The notes below the pieces were generated by a model. That model did not search any database and had not been told where the DNA came from. It saw only the letters and a list, made by a program, of their open reading frames with translations. Source: Spirobacillus cienkowskii (GTDB taxonomy: Bacteria; Bdellovibrionota_B; Oligoflexia; Silvanigrellales; Silvanigrellaceae). Taken from it: a DNA stretch of 64,000 bases. Location: the NCBI RefSeq assembly GCF_037081835.1, contig NZ_CP146516.1:519501-583500 (forward strand), written 5' to 3'. Both the position numbers and the translations under genes were made by a program. This document shows, piece by piece, positions 19,330-28,358 of the stretch. Each line of letters starts with the position of its first letter. The stretch's first letter is position 1.

Positions 19330-19773
19330 ATGATTTTAACTCTTCTGACAACTCTTTTAATCATAGATGCCTTAGTTTTAATATTTTTGATTATCGCTTT
19401 GCAGCAAGGTAACGAAGGCGGCCTAGGAGGAGCTTTTGGAGGAGGAAACTCTGCAGGCTTTTTTGGTGCAACAGGTGGTGTAAAACTTATTGTTCAGGCA
19501 ACTTGGGTCTGTGGTGTTTTGTTTTTTGTCCTTGCCATGTCAACATCGTGGTTAAAAACTCACAACAAGTACGATATTAAAAACCAGCTTGAAAAAAGTT
19601 TAGCAACGCCTTCTGCTCCAGTATCAACAACAACTCCTCCAGCGCAATCGTTTCCTGATCAATCCACAGTTGATCCTTTGGCTCAATCATTACCAAAGCA
19701 ATCTGTTGCAGATCCTTTACCTCAGACAGTGCCTGATCAGGCACCAAATGCACCAGTTGCTCCTGCAAAATAA
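19330..19773 (+). CDS. secG: Protein-export membrane protein SecG
   Basis: Small subunit of the SecYEG translocon in the inner membrane. Two membrane helices (about 1-22 and 52-72) flank the conserved LQQGNEGGLGGAFGGG loop typical of SecG. At 147 residues it is longer than E. coli SecG (110) because of a Pro/Gln/Ser-rich C-terminal tail with imperfect QS-DP-LPQ repeats (about 100-140). GAGG precedes the ATG. It is transcribed away from the DEAD-box-like gene and meets the thiolase gene tail to tail. Confidence 0.92.
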   Translation: MILTLLTTLLIIDALVLIFLIIALQQGNEGGLGGAFGGGNSAGFFGATGGVKLIVQATWVCGVLFFVLAMSTSWLKTHNKYDIKNQLEKSLATPSAPVSTTTPPAQSFPDQSTVDPLAQSLPKQSVADPLPQTVPDQAPNAPVAPAK

Positions 19774-19780
19774 GTGTGTC

Positions 19781-20974
19781 TTACACTATTTCTAAAAGCC
19801 CAGCAGCCCCCATTCCTGTTCCAATACACATTGTCACAACACCATATTTTTGTTTATGACGTTTCATACCATGCACAATGGTTGCAGTTCGTATTGCACC
19901 AGTTGCACCAAGTGGATGACCTAATGCAATTGCTCCTCCTAGAGGATTTACTTTAGCAGGGTTTAAATCAAGATCTTTAATGACAGCAAGACTTTGCGCT
20001 GCAAAAGCCTCATTCAATTCAAACCAATCAATTTGATTTTGTTTTATTCCTGCTTGTTTTAAAACCTTAGGAATAGCTTCTTTTGGGCCAATACCCATAA
20101 TTTCTGGTGGTACGCCCGCTACAGCAAAAGTAACAAATCGTGCAAGTGGTACCAACTTATATTTTTTTATTGCTTTTTCATTTGCTAACAGAACGGCTGC
20201 CGCGCCATCACTCATTTGTGAACTATTTCCTGCAGTGACACTACCTCGTGCAGCAAACACTGGTTTTAGTTTAGCGAGCGCTTCGGGAGTGGTGTCGGGG
20301 CGTGGACCTTCATCTTGTGAGACAACTTTTTTATTATTGATAATCTCACCAATATTTCCTGGCATGGACTCAAGAATTGTATAGGGAATAATTTCGTCTT
20401 TAAATTCGTTATTTTTAATAGCATCGCTTGCCCGTTTATGGCTTTCAAATGCAAATTTATCTTGTTCTTCTCTCGAAATTTTCCATTTTTCGGCCACATT
20501 TTCTGCAGTCATACCCATGCCGTAGGCAATTCCAATATGCTCGTCTGTAAAGAATGTGGGGTTCATCACAACCTTGTGTCCCATCATAGGAATTAGGCTC
20601 ATGCTTTCTGTCCCACCTGCTACCATCACATCTGCTTCGCCAAGTCTTATGCGATCGGCTGCCATTGCGACAGCTTGAATTCCAGATGAACAAAAACGAT
20701 TGATTGTGATTCCAGGTACCATGTTAGGGTAATCGGCAAGCAAAAGCGCAATACGTCCAACATTCATGCCTTGCTCTGCCTCGGGCATGGCGCACCCAAT
20801 AATCACATCACCTATTTCTTTGGGATCCAAATTGGGCGCTTGGGCTAACAAACCTTTTAGACAATGCGCAAGCATATCATCGGGGCGAGTTAGTTTAAAA
20901 AAACCACGAGGAGCTTTTCCCACAGGAGTTCTCACCGCAGCGCAAATATAAGCATCTTGAATTTGTTTAGACAT
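19781..20974 (-). CDS. fadA: Acetyl-CoA C-acyltransferase (3-ketoacyl-CoA thiolase)
   Basis: Last step of beta-oxidation: thiolytic cleavage of 3-ketoacyl-CoA to acetyl-CoA and a shortened acyl-CoA. 397 residues with the nucleophilic cysteine in NRFCSSGIQA, NEAFAAQS, the histidine box GHPLGATGA and the second cysteine in MCIGTGMGAAG near the end. ATG at 20974 is chosen because AAGGAG lies 7 bases upstream; a TTG three bases earlier would be too close. It begins 17 bases after the fadN stop, so the two form an operon. Confidence 0.93.
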   Translation of the reverse strand: MSKQIQDAYICAAVRTPVGKAPRGFFKLTRPDDMLAHCLKGLLAQAPNLDPKEIGDVIIGCAMPEAEQGMNVGRIALLLADYPNMVPGITINRFCSSGIQAVAMAADRIRLGEADVMVAGGTESMSLIPMMGHKVVMNPTFFTDEHIGIAYGMGMTAENVAEKWKISREEQDKFAFESHKRASDAIKNNEFKDEIIPYTILESMPGNIGEIINNKKVVSQDEGPRPDTTPEALAKLKPVFAARGSVTAGNSSQMSDGAAAVLLANEKAIKKYKLVPLARFVTFAVAGVPPEIMGIGPKEAIPKVLKQAGIKQNQIDWFELNEAFAAQSLAVIKDLDLNPAKVNPLGGAIALGHPLGATGAIRTATIVHGMKRHKQKYGVVTMCIGTGMGAAGLLEIV

Positions 20975-20990
20975 CAAACGACTCCTTAAA

Positions 20991-23369
20991 TTAATTTCTC
21001 AGTGGCTTGCCATTTTTTAGCATGTAATCAATGCGTTGTTGAGTTTTTTCGGTGTGGAGAAGTTCCATAAAGTAACGATATTCAAGTTCCAGTAGCCATT
21101 CGTCACTAACCATGCTTCCTTGATCAATATTGCCGCCACCTAAAATAGAAGCTATTTTTTTTCCTATTTCATAATCATGTTGAGAAATAAATTGACCAGC
21201 AAGCATATTAACAAGAGCGGCTTGAAAGGTAGCAGTGCCGCCTTTTCCTGTAACAATAATATCTTTTGATTTGAGTGGAGGACGATAACCTGTTTCGTAT
21301 AAGGCTTTTGCTTCGGACATTGAAACATACAGAAGCTCGTTTGGATTAAAAATAATTGTGTCTGATGGTCTTAGATAACCCAGTTCTTTTGCATCTTCGG
21401 CACTACGAGAGACTTTAGCCATGGCAATGTTTTCAAAGTAACGTTGTAAAAATTGGAAAATATTTCCTCCCTTAGCTTCTCGACACGCTCTCAAGGTAAA
21501 TTCTTTACATCCCCCCCCGGCAGGAAGAAGTCCAACTCCCACTTCTACAAGTCCCATGTAGGTTTCTAAGGCTGCAACAGCTTTGCTGCAATGCATGACA
21601 AACTCGCAGCCACCACCAAGAGCAAGGCCCTGCACAGCTGCGACGGTTGGAATAAGAGCATGTTTTAAGGCCATCGAAGCATCTTGAAATCTCTTCACCA
21701 TAGATTCAAGAATGCTAAAATTGTTACTTTGTAAGGCTTGAGTGACTTGCGCTAAATTTGCTCCGGCACTAAATGGAGGTTCTGTTTGCCATAAAACCAT
21801 CCCTTTAAAGTTTTTTTCTGCATGTTTTACAGATTCAATTACGCCATCTAATACGTCTGAACCAATCGCATGCATTTTACTTTTAAAAGATAAAATTGCG
21901 ATATCTGGATCGATTGTCCAAAGTCGTACACCTTCATTTTCAAATACTGTGTCACCATAACTGTGTTTTTCACCAAGTACTTTTTCTGGGTATTTTTGTT
22001 TTAAGTAAACAGGTAGTGTTCGTCTTGCTTCGTTTGATTTTTGAATAGGAGAAAAACTACCATCTGCAAAGTGAACACCTTGACGATTCGATTCTGTGAC
22101 CCAGTTTGGTAAAGGTGTTTTTGTAATTGTTTTTCCGGCTTCGATGTCTTTGTGAATTGCTTCACAAATTGTTTTCCATCCAGCTGCTTGCCATGTTTCA
22201 AAGGGCCCCATTGACCATCCGTATCCCCAACGAATCGCCAAATCAAGGTCACGTGCATTATCAGCAATATGTTCTAGTTGTACTGCGCAATAATGAAAAA
22301 GATCCCGAAAAATTGCCCATAAAAATTGTGCTTGTGGGTGTTGATTATTTATGAGTTGTTTAAATTTTTCTGAAGGGTCTTTTAATTTTAAAATATTGGT
22401 CACATCAGGATCAATATTTTGTTCGCTCAATCTGTAATTTTGCATTTTGAGATCGAGTACGTGGATTTCTTTTCCCGATTTTTTAAAAACTCCAGCGCCT
22501 GACTTTTGTCCGAGAGCACCTTTAGAAATTAGAGATTGTATCCACTCTGGGACTTTAAAAATTGCATGCCAAGGATCTTCTGGGAGTGTGTCTCCCATAG
22601 TTTTAATAACGTGCGCTAAGGTATCAATCCCTACAACATCCAGAGTGCGATAGGTGGCACTTTTTGCTCTACCAATAGAAACTCCAGTGAGAGCATCTAC
22701 TGTATCAAAGCCAAGATTGTATTTTTCGGTATGATACATGGTGGCTAACATTGAAAACACACCAACTCGATTTGCGATAAAGTTTGGTGTGTCTTTGGCT
22801 CGAATAACACCTTTACCTAATGTGGTTGTCAGAAAGGTTTCGAGTTGATTTAAAATGGTTGGATTTGTGTTTTGATGGGGAATAATTTCGACAAGGGTCA
22901 TGTAGCGAGGTGGATTAAAAAAATGAATCCCACAAAAATTTTTTCTTAATCCTACTGGTAAGGCTTCTGCTAAAGAATTGATAGAAAGCCCAGACGTGTT
23001 GGTTGCAAAAATAGCGTGTGAGGCAATTTTAGAACTTATTTTATTATACAGATCTTTTTTCCAATCCATGCGTTCGCTGATGGCCTCAATGATTAAGTCG
23101 CACTCTGCAAGTTCATTTAAACTGTGTTCATAATTTGCGGGTTTAATATAATGTGCTTTTGATTTTACAGAAAAAGGAGTGGGCTCTAATTTTTGTAAGA
23201 ATGCAAGAGATTTTTGCACCACTCCATTTGGGTGGCCTTCTTTTGCAGGCAAATCAAATAACACCACGTCAACATTCGCGTTTGCCATATGAGCAGCGAT
23301 TTGGGAGCCCATCACTCCAGATCCCAAAACTGCTACTTTTCGTACTAAAAAACGATTTGAATTTTCCAT
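20991..23369 (-). CDS. fadN: 3-hydroxyacyl-CoA dehydrogenase/enoyl-CoA hydratase, FadN type
   Basis: Bifunctional beta-oxidation enzyme, 792 residues, with the dehydrogenase first and the hydratase last, as in Bacillus FadN (the reverse of E. coli FadB). The N-terminus has the NAD fold VAVLGSGVMGSQIAAH, then NTSGLSI, HFFNPPRYM and the dehydrogenase C-terminal domain with GVSIGRAKSATYRT. The crotonase part has MVLWQTEPPFSAGANL and QGLALGGGCEFVMH, and GVGLLPAGGGCKEF. The GGG stretch is coded by a run of eight Gs (21511-21518), unusual in this AT-rich DNA. It is first gene of an operon with fadA. Confidence 0.92.
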   Translation of the reverse strand: MENSNRFLVRKVAVLGSGVMGSQIAAHMANANVDVVLFDLPAKEGHPNGVVQKSLAFLQKLEPTPFSVKSKAHYIKPANYEHSLNELAECDLIIEAISERMDWKKDLYNKISSKIASHAIFATNTSGLSINSLAEALPVGLRKNFCGIHFFNPPRYMTLVEIIPHQNTNPTILNQLETFLTTTLGKGVIRAKDTPNFIANRVGVFSMLATMYHTEKYNLGFDTVDALTGVSIGRAKSATYRTLDVVGIDTLAHVIKTMGDTLPEDPWHAIFKVPEWIQSLISKGALGQKSGAGVFKKSGKEIHVLDLKMQNYRLSEQNIDPDVTNILKLKDPSEKFKQLINNQHPQAQFLWAIFRDLFHYCAVQLEHIADNARDLDLAIRWGYGWSMGPFETWQAAGWKTICEAIHKDIEAGKTITKTPLPNWVTESNRQGVHFADGSFSPIQKSNEARRTLPVYLKQKYPEKVLGEKHSYGDTVFENEGVRLWTIDPDIAILSFKSKMHAIGSDVLDGVIESVKHAEKNFKGMVLWQTEPPFSAGANLAQVTQALQSNNFSILESMVKRFQDASMALKHALIPTVAAVQGLALGGGCEFVMHCSKAVAALETYMGLVEVGVGLLPAGGGCKEFTLRACREAKGGNIFQFLQRYFENIAMAKVSRSAEDAKELGYLRPSDTIIFNPNELLYVSMSEAKALYETGYRPPLKSKDIIVTGKGGTATFQAALVNMLAGQFISQHDYEIGKKIASILGGGNIDQGSMVSDEWLLELEYRYFMELLHTEKTQQRIDYMLKNGKPLRN

Positions 23370-23525
23370 TTTTATACTCCATCAAGTAAACGTAACAGAG
23401 AATTTAGACAAATAGGACTTTTAGGTAGCTTTCGAGTTTAAGCTTTTATAATAGTTTTGACAACATTATTAAAATTTTTAGTTTGATAGAGACAATGGCA
23501 AGAAAAAGATGTGTTAAATCATATT

Positions 23526-23885
23526 TTAACTGTTAATATAAGTAATTATTTTTTCTTTAATTTTTTGGCGTAAATTTTCTGGAACCATGCCAACTTTGCG
23601 TTTAAATATATTTTTATGGATCGTTAAAAGTTGATCGCAAAAAATGTATGATTCACAAAATAAACCAGTTTGTTTATTTGCTTCAATTGGAAGAAATGTA
23701 TGAGCTCCCTTGCTTGTAATTGCAATTGGTATAATTGTTGGTGCATGGTAAGTATCAAGAAAGTTTTGACCTGTGATAATAATACAAAAATCAAAGTTGG
23801 ATTTTTCGTTTGGTATTTGAATGAATGTTTCTAGATCCGCTATTCTATTGAAATCGATTTTCCAAATATCCCATTGTCTCATCAT
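23526..23885 (-). CDS. MazF/PemK-like protein, no antitoxin gene next to it
   Basis: 119 residues with the pattern of the MazF endoribonuclease fold: an RQWDIWKIDF start (like the family's RGDIW), PIAITSKGAHTFLPIE in the middle (like VVPITS), and YIFCDQLLTIHKNIFKRKVG (like the D-Q-x-x-T-V-D segment). MazF toxins cut mRNA and are normally paired with an upstream antitoxin. Only about 80 bases lie between this gene and the end of dnaE, so no antitoxin fits there. AGGAAAGG precedes the double ATG. It may be an orphan toxin or a tamed descendant. Confidence 0.6.
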   Translation of the reverse strand: MMRQWDIWKIDFNRIADLETFIQIPNEKSNFDFCIIITGQNFLDTYHAPTIIPIAITSKGAHTFLPIEANKQTGLFCESYIFCDQLLTIHKNIFKRKVGMVPENLRQKIKEKIITYINS

Positions 23886-23964
23886 AGCGTTACCTTTCCT
23901 GAAGGAAATGTATGTTTATACTATATAAAAAAATGTAATTAAATTATTAACAAGTTAAAATAAA

Positions 23965-26900
23965 TTAAGCAAGTTGTATCGGATTTTGATAAAGTCTCTC
24001 AACCTTAATCATACCAGGCCAAGAGTTTTCAATTTCCATAATAAAAGAATCGGTAGGTTTTACAAAGTGATTTCCAAATTTTGCTTTAATCATAATTTTA
24101 TCATCTGGTATCAGAATGTTCATAAATAAAGGAGTAGTACCAGTGTTTTTATTAAAGATTTGTATAAGCTTTTTGATATTATCTTTTTCTTTAAGGAAGT
24201 TTTCATGAGTAGACAAAACTATTCTTTTAATGAGCTCTAAACGCTTATTAGAAACTCTATCAAGACGTTGAGCAACACCTTTTACACTACCCTCTTCTAT
24301 CCCGCGTCTTATTTTACATTCAATAATAAATGCCTCACCAAATTTAATGGATTCTGATAATGCTGCATACTGTTTATTAAATAAGGTAACTTCTAACTCG
24401 CCAAATCCATCTTCGATTTTTAATACTAAAAACGGTTGTCCTTCTCTATTTTTCTTTTCTAATAGCATTGTAACAATGCCTGCGACTTTTATTATTTTGC
24501 GTTTATAATCGGGCACATTATCGGGCTCAAGATAAAGAGCTGCTTGGTCTAAAGTAATTTCTGCAAGCTTATCAAAATCTGGACGTAAAATATCCGCAGG
24601 ATGTCCTGTCATATAGAAGCCAAGTGTTGCAAATTCATGGGCAAGTTGTTCTTGATAGTTCCAAGGTTTTGTAGGTTTTAACTGAACTGCGACAAGTTGA
24701 TTTTGAATTTTAACGGGGCAATTTTCAAACTTTATTTTTGTTGGTAAGGCAAAAGGAGAAAATTGCACAGTCACGATGGGATCTAAGTTTTTAAGATTTT
24801 GAGCAATTGTTGCAGAAGATGGCTGATTGCCAGAATGAGCGACTTGTGATTCACACATTGCAAAAAGATCAAAAACTGTTTTTTCTTCTCTGTCTGCTTC
24901 TTTTGCAATAGTGCGCAACCAAGAATCAGAATTTGTAAGGAGTTCTGCCCTATTTGTTGCAAGGCTATCAAATGCTCCAGATTTGATTAAACTTTCCATA
25001 ATTTTTTTATTGAGTTTACGAGCATCCATGCGGACAATGAATTCGGGAACTGTTGTAAATAAACCATTCTTTTCTCTTTCCTGAACGATCATATTGATAA
25101 TTCCTGAACCCAGACCTTTAACAGCACCCAATCCAAACTGAATAACGCGTTCTTCAGGAATACTAAACTCAAATCGCGAATGGTTAACGCATGGTGGAAG
25201 AACTTTAATTTTCATTCTTTTGCAGTCACGAACGTAGCCAACAATCTTATCTGTATTATCTAAGTCACAAGACATGATGGCTGTCATAAATTCGGTTGGA
25301 TAATAAGTTTTAAGCCAAGCAGTTTGGTATGTAACCCAACCATAAGCTGCAGTATGACTCTTATTAAAACCATATTCAGCAAATTTAGCCATTAAATCAA
25401 ATAACTCACCAGATTTTTGGGCGTTATGATTATTTTGTGTGGCACCACTAACGAAACGGCTTTTTTGTTTTTCCATTTCGACTTTATCTTTTTTACCCAT
25501 TGCGCGGCGTAAGAGATCGGCTTCGCCTAAGCTGTAGTTAGCAAGTACGGCTGCAATCTTTTGAACTTGTTCTTGGTAAACAATAACGCCATAGGTATCA
25601 TTTAAAATGCTTTCTAGCTCAATAAATGGGTATTCAACGGCAGTTTCTCCATGTTTTCTTTTTACAAAATCTTCTACCATTCCTGAACCTAGTGGTCCTG
25701 GTCGAAATAGAGCGAGAACAGCAATGATATCCGTAAAACATGTGGGTTTGAGATCTGCAATGAGTTTTCGCATTCCCGTAGACTCAAGCTGAAAAACACC
25801 AGTAACATGAGCCGTAGAGATCATTTCGTAGACTTTTTTATCTTCAAGATTGATAGTATCAATATCTAGCGATGGATTTTTATGTTTTTTAATTAGTTTT
25901 ACTGTATTGTCAATAACAGTAAGAGTTTTTAAACCCAAAAAGTCAAATTTAATTAAACCAATTTTTTCTGCGTATTTATTTTCAAATTGAGTCAGAAGTT
26001 GCCCTTCTGACTCAAGCAATGGGCAACGTTCATCAAGTGCTCTATCAGAAATAATAACACCTGCAGCATGAATTCCAAGAGAACTTAGTGTCCCTTCAAC
26101 TTCAAGCGCTCCTTCCCAAAGATTGCGAGTGCGTTCATCATTTTCTACGCGTTCTCGAATTTTAGGCTCTTCTTGAAAGGCTTGTTCTAGCGTAATTCCA
26201 GGTGATTCTGGAATGAGTTTTGCAAATTCATTGCTATCATGAAATGACCAGCCATTAATTCGTGCAAGATTTTTAATTGCATTTTTCGCCATCATTCGGC
26301 CAAAAGTCACAATTTGAGAAACTGCTCTGTTACCGTATTTTTGATAAACGTAATTTAAAACTTCGCCTCTGCGATCTTGGCAAAAGTCGGTATCGATATC
26401 GGGCATCGAAATCCGTTCAGGATTTAAAAAACGTTCAAATAATAAATTAAAACGAATGGGGTCAATATTTGTAATACGCAATGCATAGGTCACTATGCTT
26501 CCTGCTGCAGAACCACGTCCCGGTCCAACAGGGATGTTTTGCATTTTTGCCCAGTTGATAAAATCTTGAACGATTAAAAAGTAACCAGAAAACTTCATTG
26601 TTAAAATAACAGAGAGTTCATAATCGAGACGTTTTTGATATTCTTGCCAAATATCGTTATTAAATTTGTCGCCCATCCAGTTCGCAATGGCATCTTTTCT
26701 TGCTTCTAGTCCTTCTTTTGATAATCTTACCAAGCATTCGTCGGACGATTCATTTTCACGTTGACGATAATCAGGCATAAAAATACTTTTTGTATCAATT
26801 TTTACCAAGCATCGATTTGCAATACGTGTTGTGTTTAGAATTGCCTCAGGATATTGAGAAAATTTTTCACACATTTCTTCTGCTGTTGTTAAGTGAAACT

Positions 26901-27627
26901 CTATTTCTGAAGGAACACCTTTGACGTCAGATTTTTGCAATTTATTTTTTATTGCTAGGAGAGACATGTGTGTTTCTTTATCTTTTTTATAAAGATAATG
27001 CACATCTGCGGAGGCAACAATACCAACATCAAGCTCGCTAGCAATTTGCACGAGTTTTGGAATGAGATGTTTTTGTTCTCCTAATCCATTGTCAATCAAT
27101 TCTACAAAAGTATTTTTTTTACCAAATATGTTTATTAAATTTTCAAGATACAGACGCGCATTTTTTTTATCATCATTTAAAAGATGTTTTGCAAGTTCAC
27201 CTTTTAGACAACTTGTTAAACAAATAATTCCTTTTGAGTATTGTTCGAGATCATGCCAGCTTACATTTGAAGAATCTGTAAATATATTATTTTTACCAGA
27301 TGTATTTGCAATTGTGCAAAGTTTAATAAGATTTGAATAACCAATATCATTTTCGGCAAGTAAAACTAGGTGGCATGTTTGTTTTTTTTCTTCAAGATAT
27401 TTAGGTTCTGCATTTAATTCATACCCAATAATACCATTAATTTTTTCTGATTGGCACGAAAGATAAAACTCTAAGACTCCATGCATTGCATCATGGTCTG
27501 TGAGCGCTGCAGCTTTGGCGCCACGTTTACTGAGTTCTTTTACAAGCTTTTTTACTTTGATAGAACCATCGAGCAAGGAATACTCAGAATGAATATGAAG
27601 ATGGACAAACTCAGAGGGATGCTGCAC
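23965..27627 (-). CDS. dnaE: DNA polymerase III alpha subunit
   Basis: Replicative polymerase, 1220 residues, close to the usual DnaE length. Domains in order: PHP (HLHIHSEYSLLDG, residues 9 on), palm with GPGRGSAAGS and the catalytic PDIDTDF (about 405-412), fingers, helix-hairpin-helix region (GLGAVKGLG), and an OB fold late in the protein (VTMLLEKKNREGQPF). It starts with GTG at 27627 and a weak AGAGAA box. No intein. It is downstream of the DUF507 gene and possibly co-transcribed (32-base gap). Confidence 0.96.
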   Translation of the reverse strand: MQHPSEFVHLHIHSEYSLLDGSIKVKKLVKELSKRGAKAAALTDHDAMHGVLEFYLSCQSEKINGIIGYELNAEPKYLEEKKQTCHLVLLAENDIGYSNLIKLCTIANTSGKNNIFTDSSNVSWHDLEQYSKGIICLTSCLKGELAKHLLNDDKKNARLYLENLINIFGKKNTFVELIDNGLGEQKHLIPKLVQIASELDVGIVASADVHYLYKKDKETHMSLLAIKNKLQKSDVKGVPSEIEFHLTTAEEMCEKFSQYPEAILNTTRIANRCLVKIDTKSIFMPDYRQRENESSDECLVRLSKEGLEARKDAIANWMGDKFNNDIWQEYQKRLDYELSVILTMKFSGYFLIVQDFINWAKMQNIPVGPGRGSAAGSIVTYALRITNIDPIRFNLLFERFLNPERISMPDIDTDFCQDRRGEVLNYVYQKYGNRAVSQIVTFGRMMAKNAIKNLARINGWSFHDSNEFAKLIPESPGITLEQAFQEEPKIRERVENDERTRNLWEGALEVEGTLSSLGIHAAGVIISDRALDERCPLLESEGQLLTQFENKYAEKIGLIKFDFLGLKTLTVIDNTVKLIKKHKNPSLDIDTINLEDKKVYEMISTAHVTGVFQLESTGMRKLIADLKPTCFTDIIAVLALFRPGPLGSGMVEDFVKRKHGETAVEYPFIELESILNDTYGVIVYQEQVQKIAAVLANYSLGEADLLRRAMGKKDKVEMEKQKSRFVSGATQNNHNAQKSGELFDLMAKFAEYGFNKSHTAAYGWVTYQTAWLKTYYPTEFMTAIMSCDLDNTDKIVGYVRDCKRMKIKVLPPCVNHSRFEFSIPEERVIQFGLGAVKGLGSGIINMIVQEREKNGLFTTVPEFIVRMDARKLNKKIMESLIKSGAFDSLATNRAELLTNSDSWLRTIAKEADREEKTVFDLFAMCESQVAHSGNQPSSATIAQNLKNLDPIVTVQFSPFALPTKIKFENCPVKIQNQLVAVQLKPTKPWNYQEQLAHEFATLGFYMTGHPADILRPDFDKLAEITLDQAALYLEPDNVPDYKRKIIKVAGIVTMLLEKKNREGQPFLVLKIEDGFGELEVTLFNKQYAALSESIKFGEAFIIECKIRRGIEEGSVKGVAQRLDRVSNKRLELIKRIVLSTHENFLKEKDNIKKLIQIFNKNTGTTPLFMNILIPDDKIMIKAKFGNHFVKPTDSFIMEIENSWPGMIKVERLYQNPIQLA

Positions 27628-27659
27628 GTGATATATTCTCTAAAATAAAAAAGGAGAGT

Positions 27660-28259
27660 TTATCCCCCCATTGAGTGGGGTTCATCAGAAGCCTTTTGGT
27701 TTGCTATACGTTGACGAACTTCGTTATAGTATTTGTCAAACGCAAGACACCAAGCGTGAGAGTAAGGCTCTTCACCGCTTTTTTTATTAACAATTTTTTC
27801 TACAGCTTCAATAATGCGATCATCTTCTAAACGAAAACGATGGATTGCTCGAGCAATGCAGTTTTGGACTTTCATGTCTTCGCTAAAAAAGTCGATGCTA
27901 TCAATTTTCCAAATCGCCTTTAACACTTTTTCTGCGAGAGAATCAGCTCGTTCAGGAGAATCTCCTAAAATGACACGTTTTGATTTTGCAAGACGGATTT
28001 TAACTTCATCAACAAGGCTTTCGAAACTTTTGCCAGAAGATTTGGCTATTTGACTTTGTTGTTGCACTAGGCGTTCCGCTTCTCTGGAGAGTCTATCTTC
28101 AGTACGGGAATCGTCTTCTAAAACGTTTGTAATTTGTTCAATAACTTTTTCTTCAACACGTTCTTCGGTTGAGTAATCAAGTTCAATGTGACCGGAGCAC
28201 TTTAAGACTTTAAAAACACGCTCGGCAAGGCGTTCTAATTGCTCTGATGAAAGTTTCAT
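27660..28259 (-). CDS. Tandem DUF507 protein
   Basis: 199 residues, cytoplasmic, highly charged and helical. DUF507 proteins usually have about 90 residues and begin MKLS; here the motif occurs twice, residues 1-90 (MKLSSEQLERLAERV, VLEDDSRTEDRLSREAERLV) and about 100-190 (RADSLAEKVLKAIW, FRLEDDRIIEAVEKIV). Function of the family is unknown. GGAAGG lies before the ATG. It is upstream of dnaE on the same strand. Confidence 0.75.
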   Translation of the reverse strand: MKLSSEQLERLAERVFKVLKCSGHIELDYSTEERVEEKVIEQITNVLEDDSRTEDRLSREAERLVQQQSQIAKSSGKSFESLVDEVKIRLAKSKRVILGDSPERADSLAEKVLKAIWKIDSIDFFSEDMKVQNCIARAIHRFRLEDDRIIEAVEKIVNKKSGEEPYSHAWCLAFDKYYNEVRQRIANQKASDEPHSMGG

Positions 28260-28358
28260 CGCTTATACCCTTCCATGAATTCTAACATGCTTAAATCATG
28301 CTCAACTCTCTTAAAGAGTTGAATACAAGTGTTATAGTTAACTAATCTATCTCTTGCG

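Noticed and set aside
28302-28322. Hairpin tcaactct/agagttga between the TPR and DUF507 genes
   Set aside because: No T run on the transcribed strand and a short stem; not strong enough to call a terminator.
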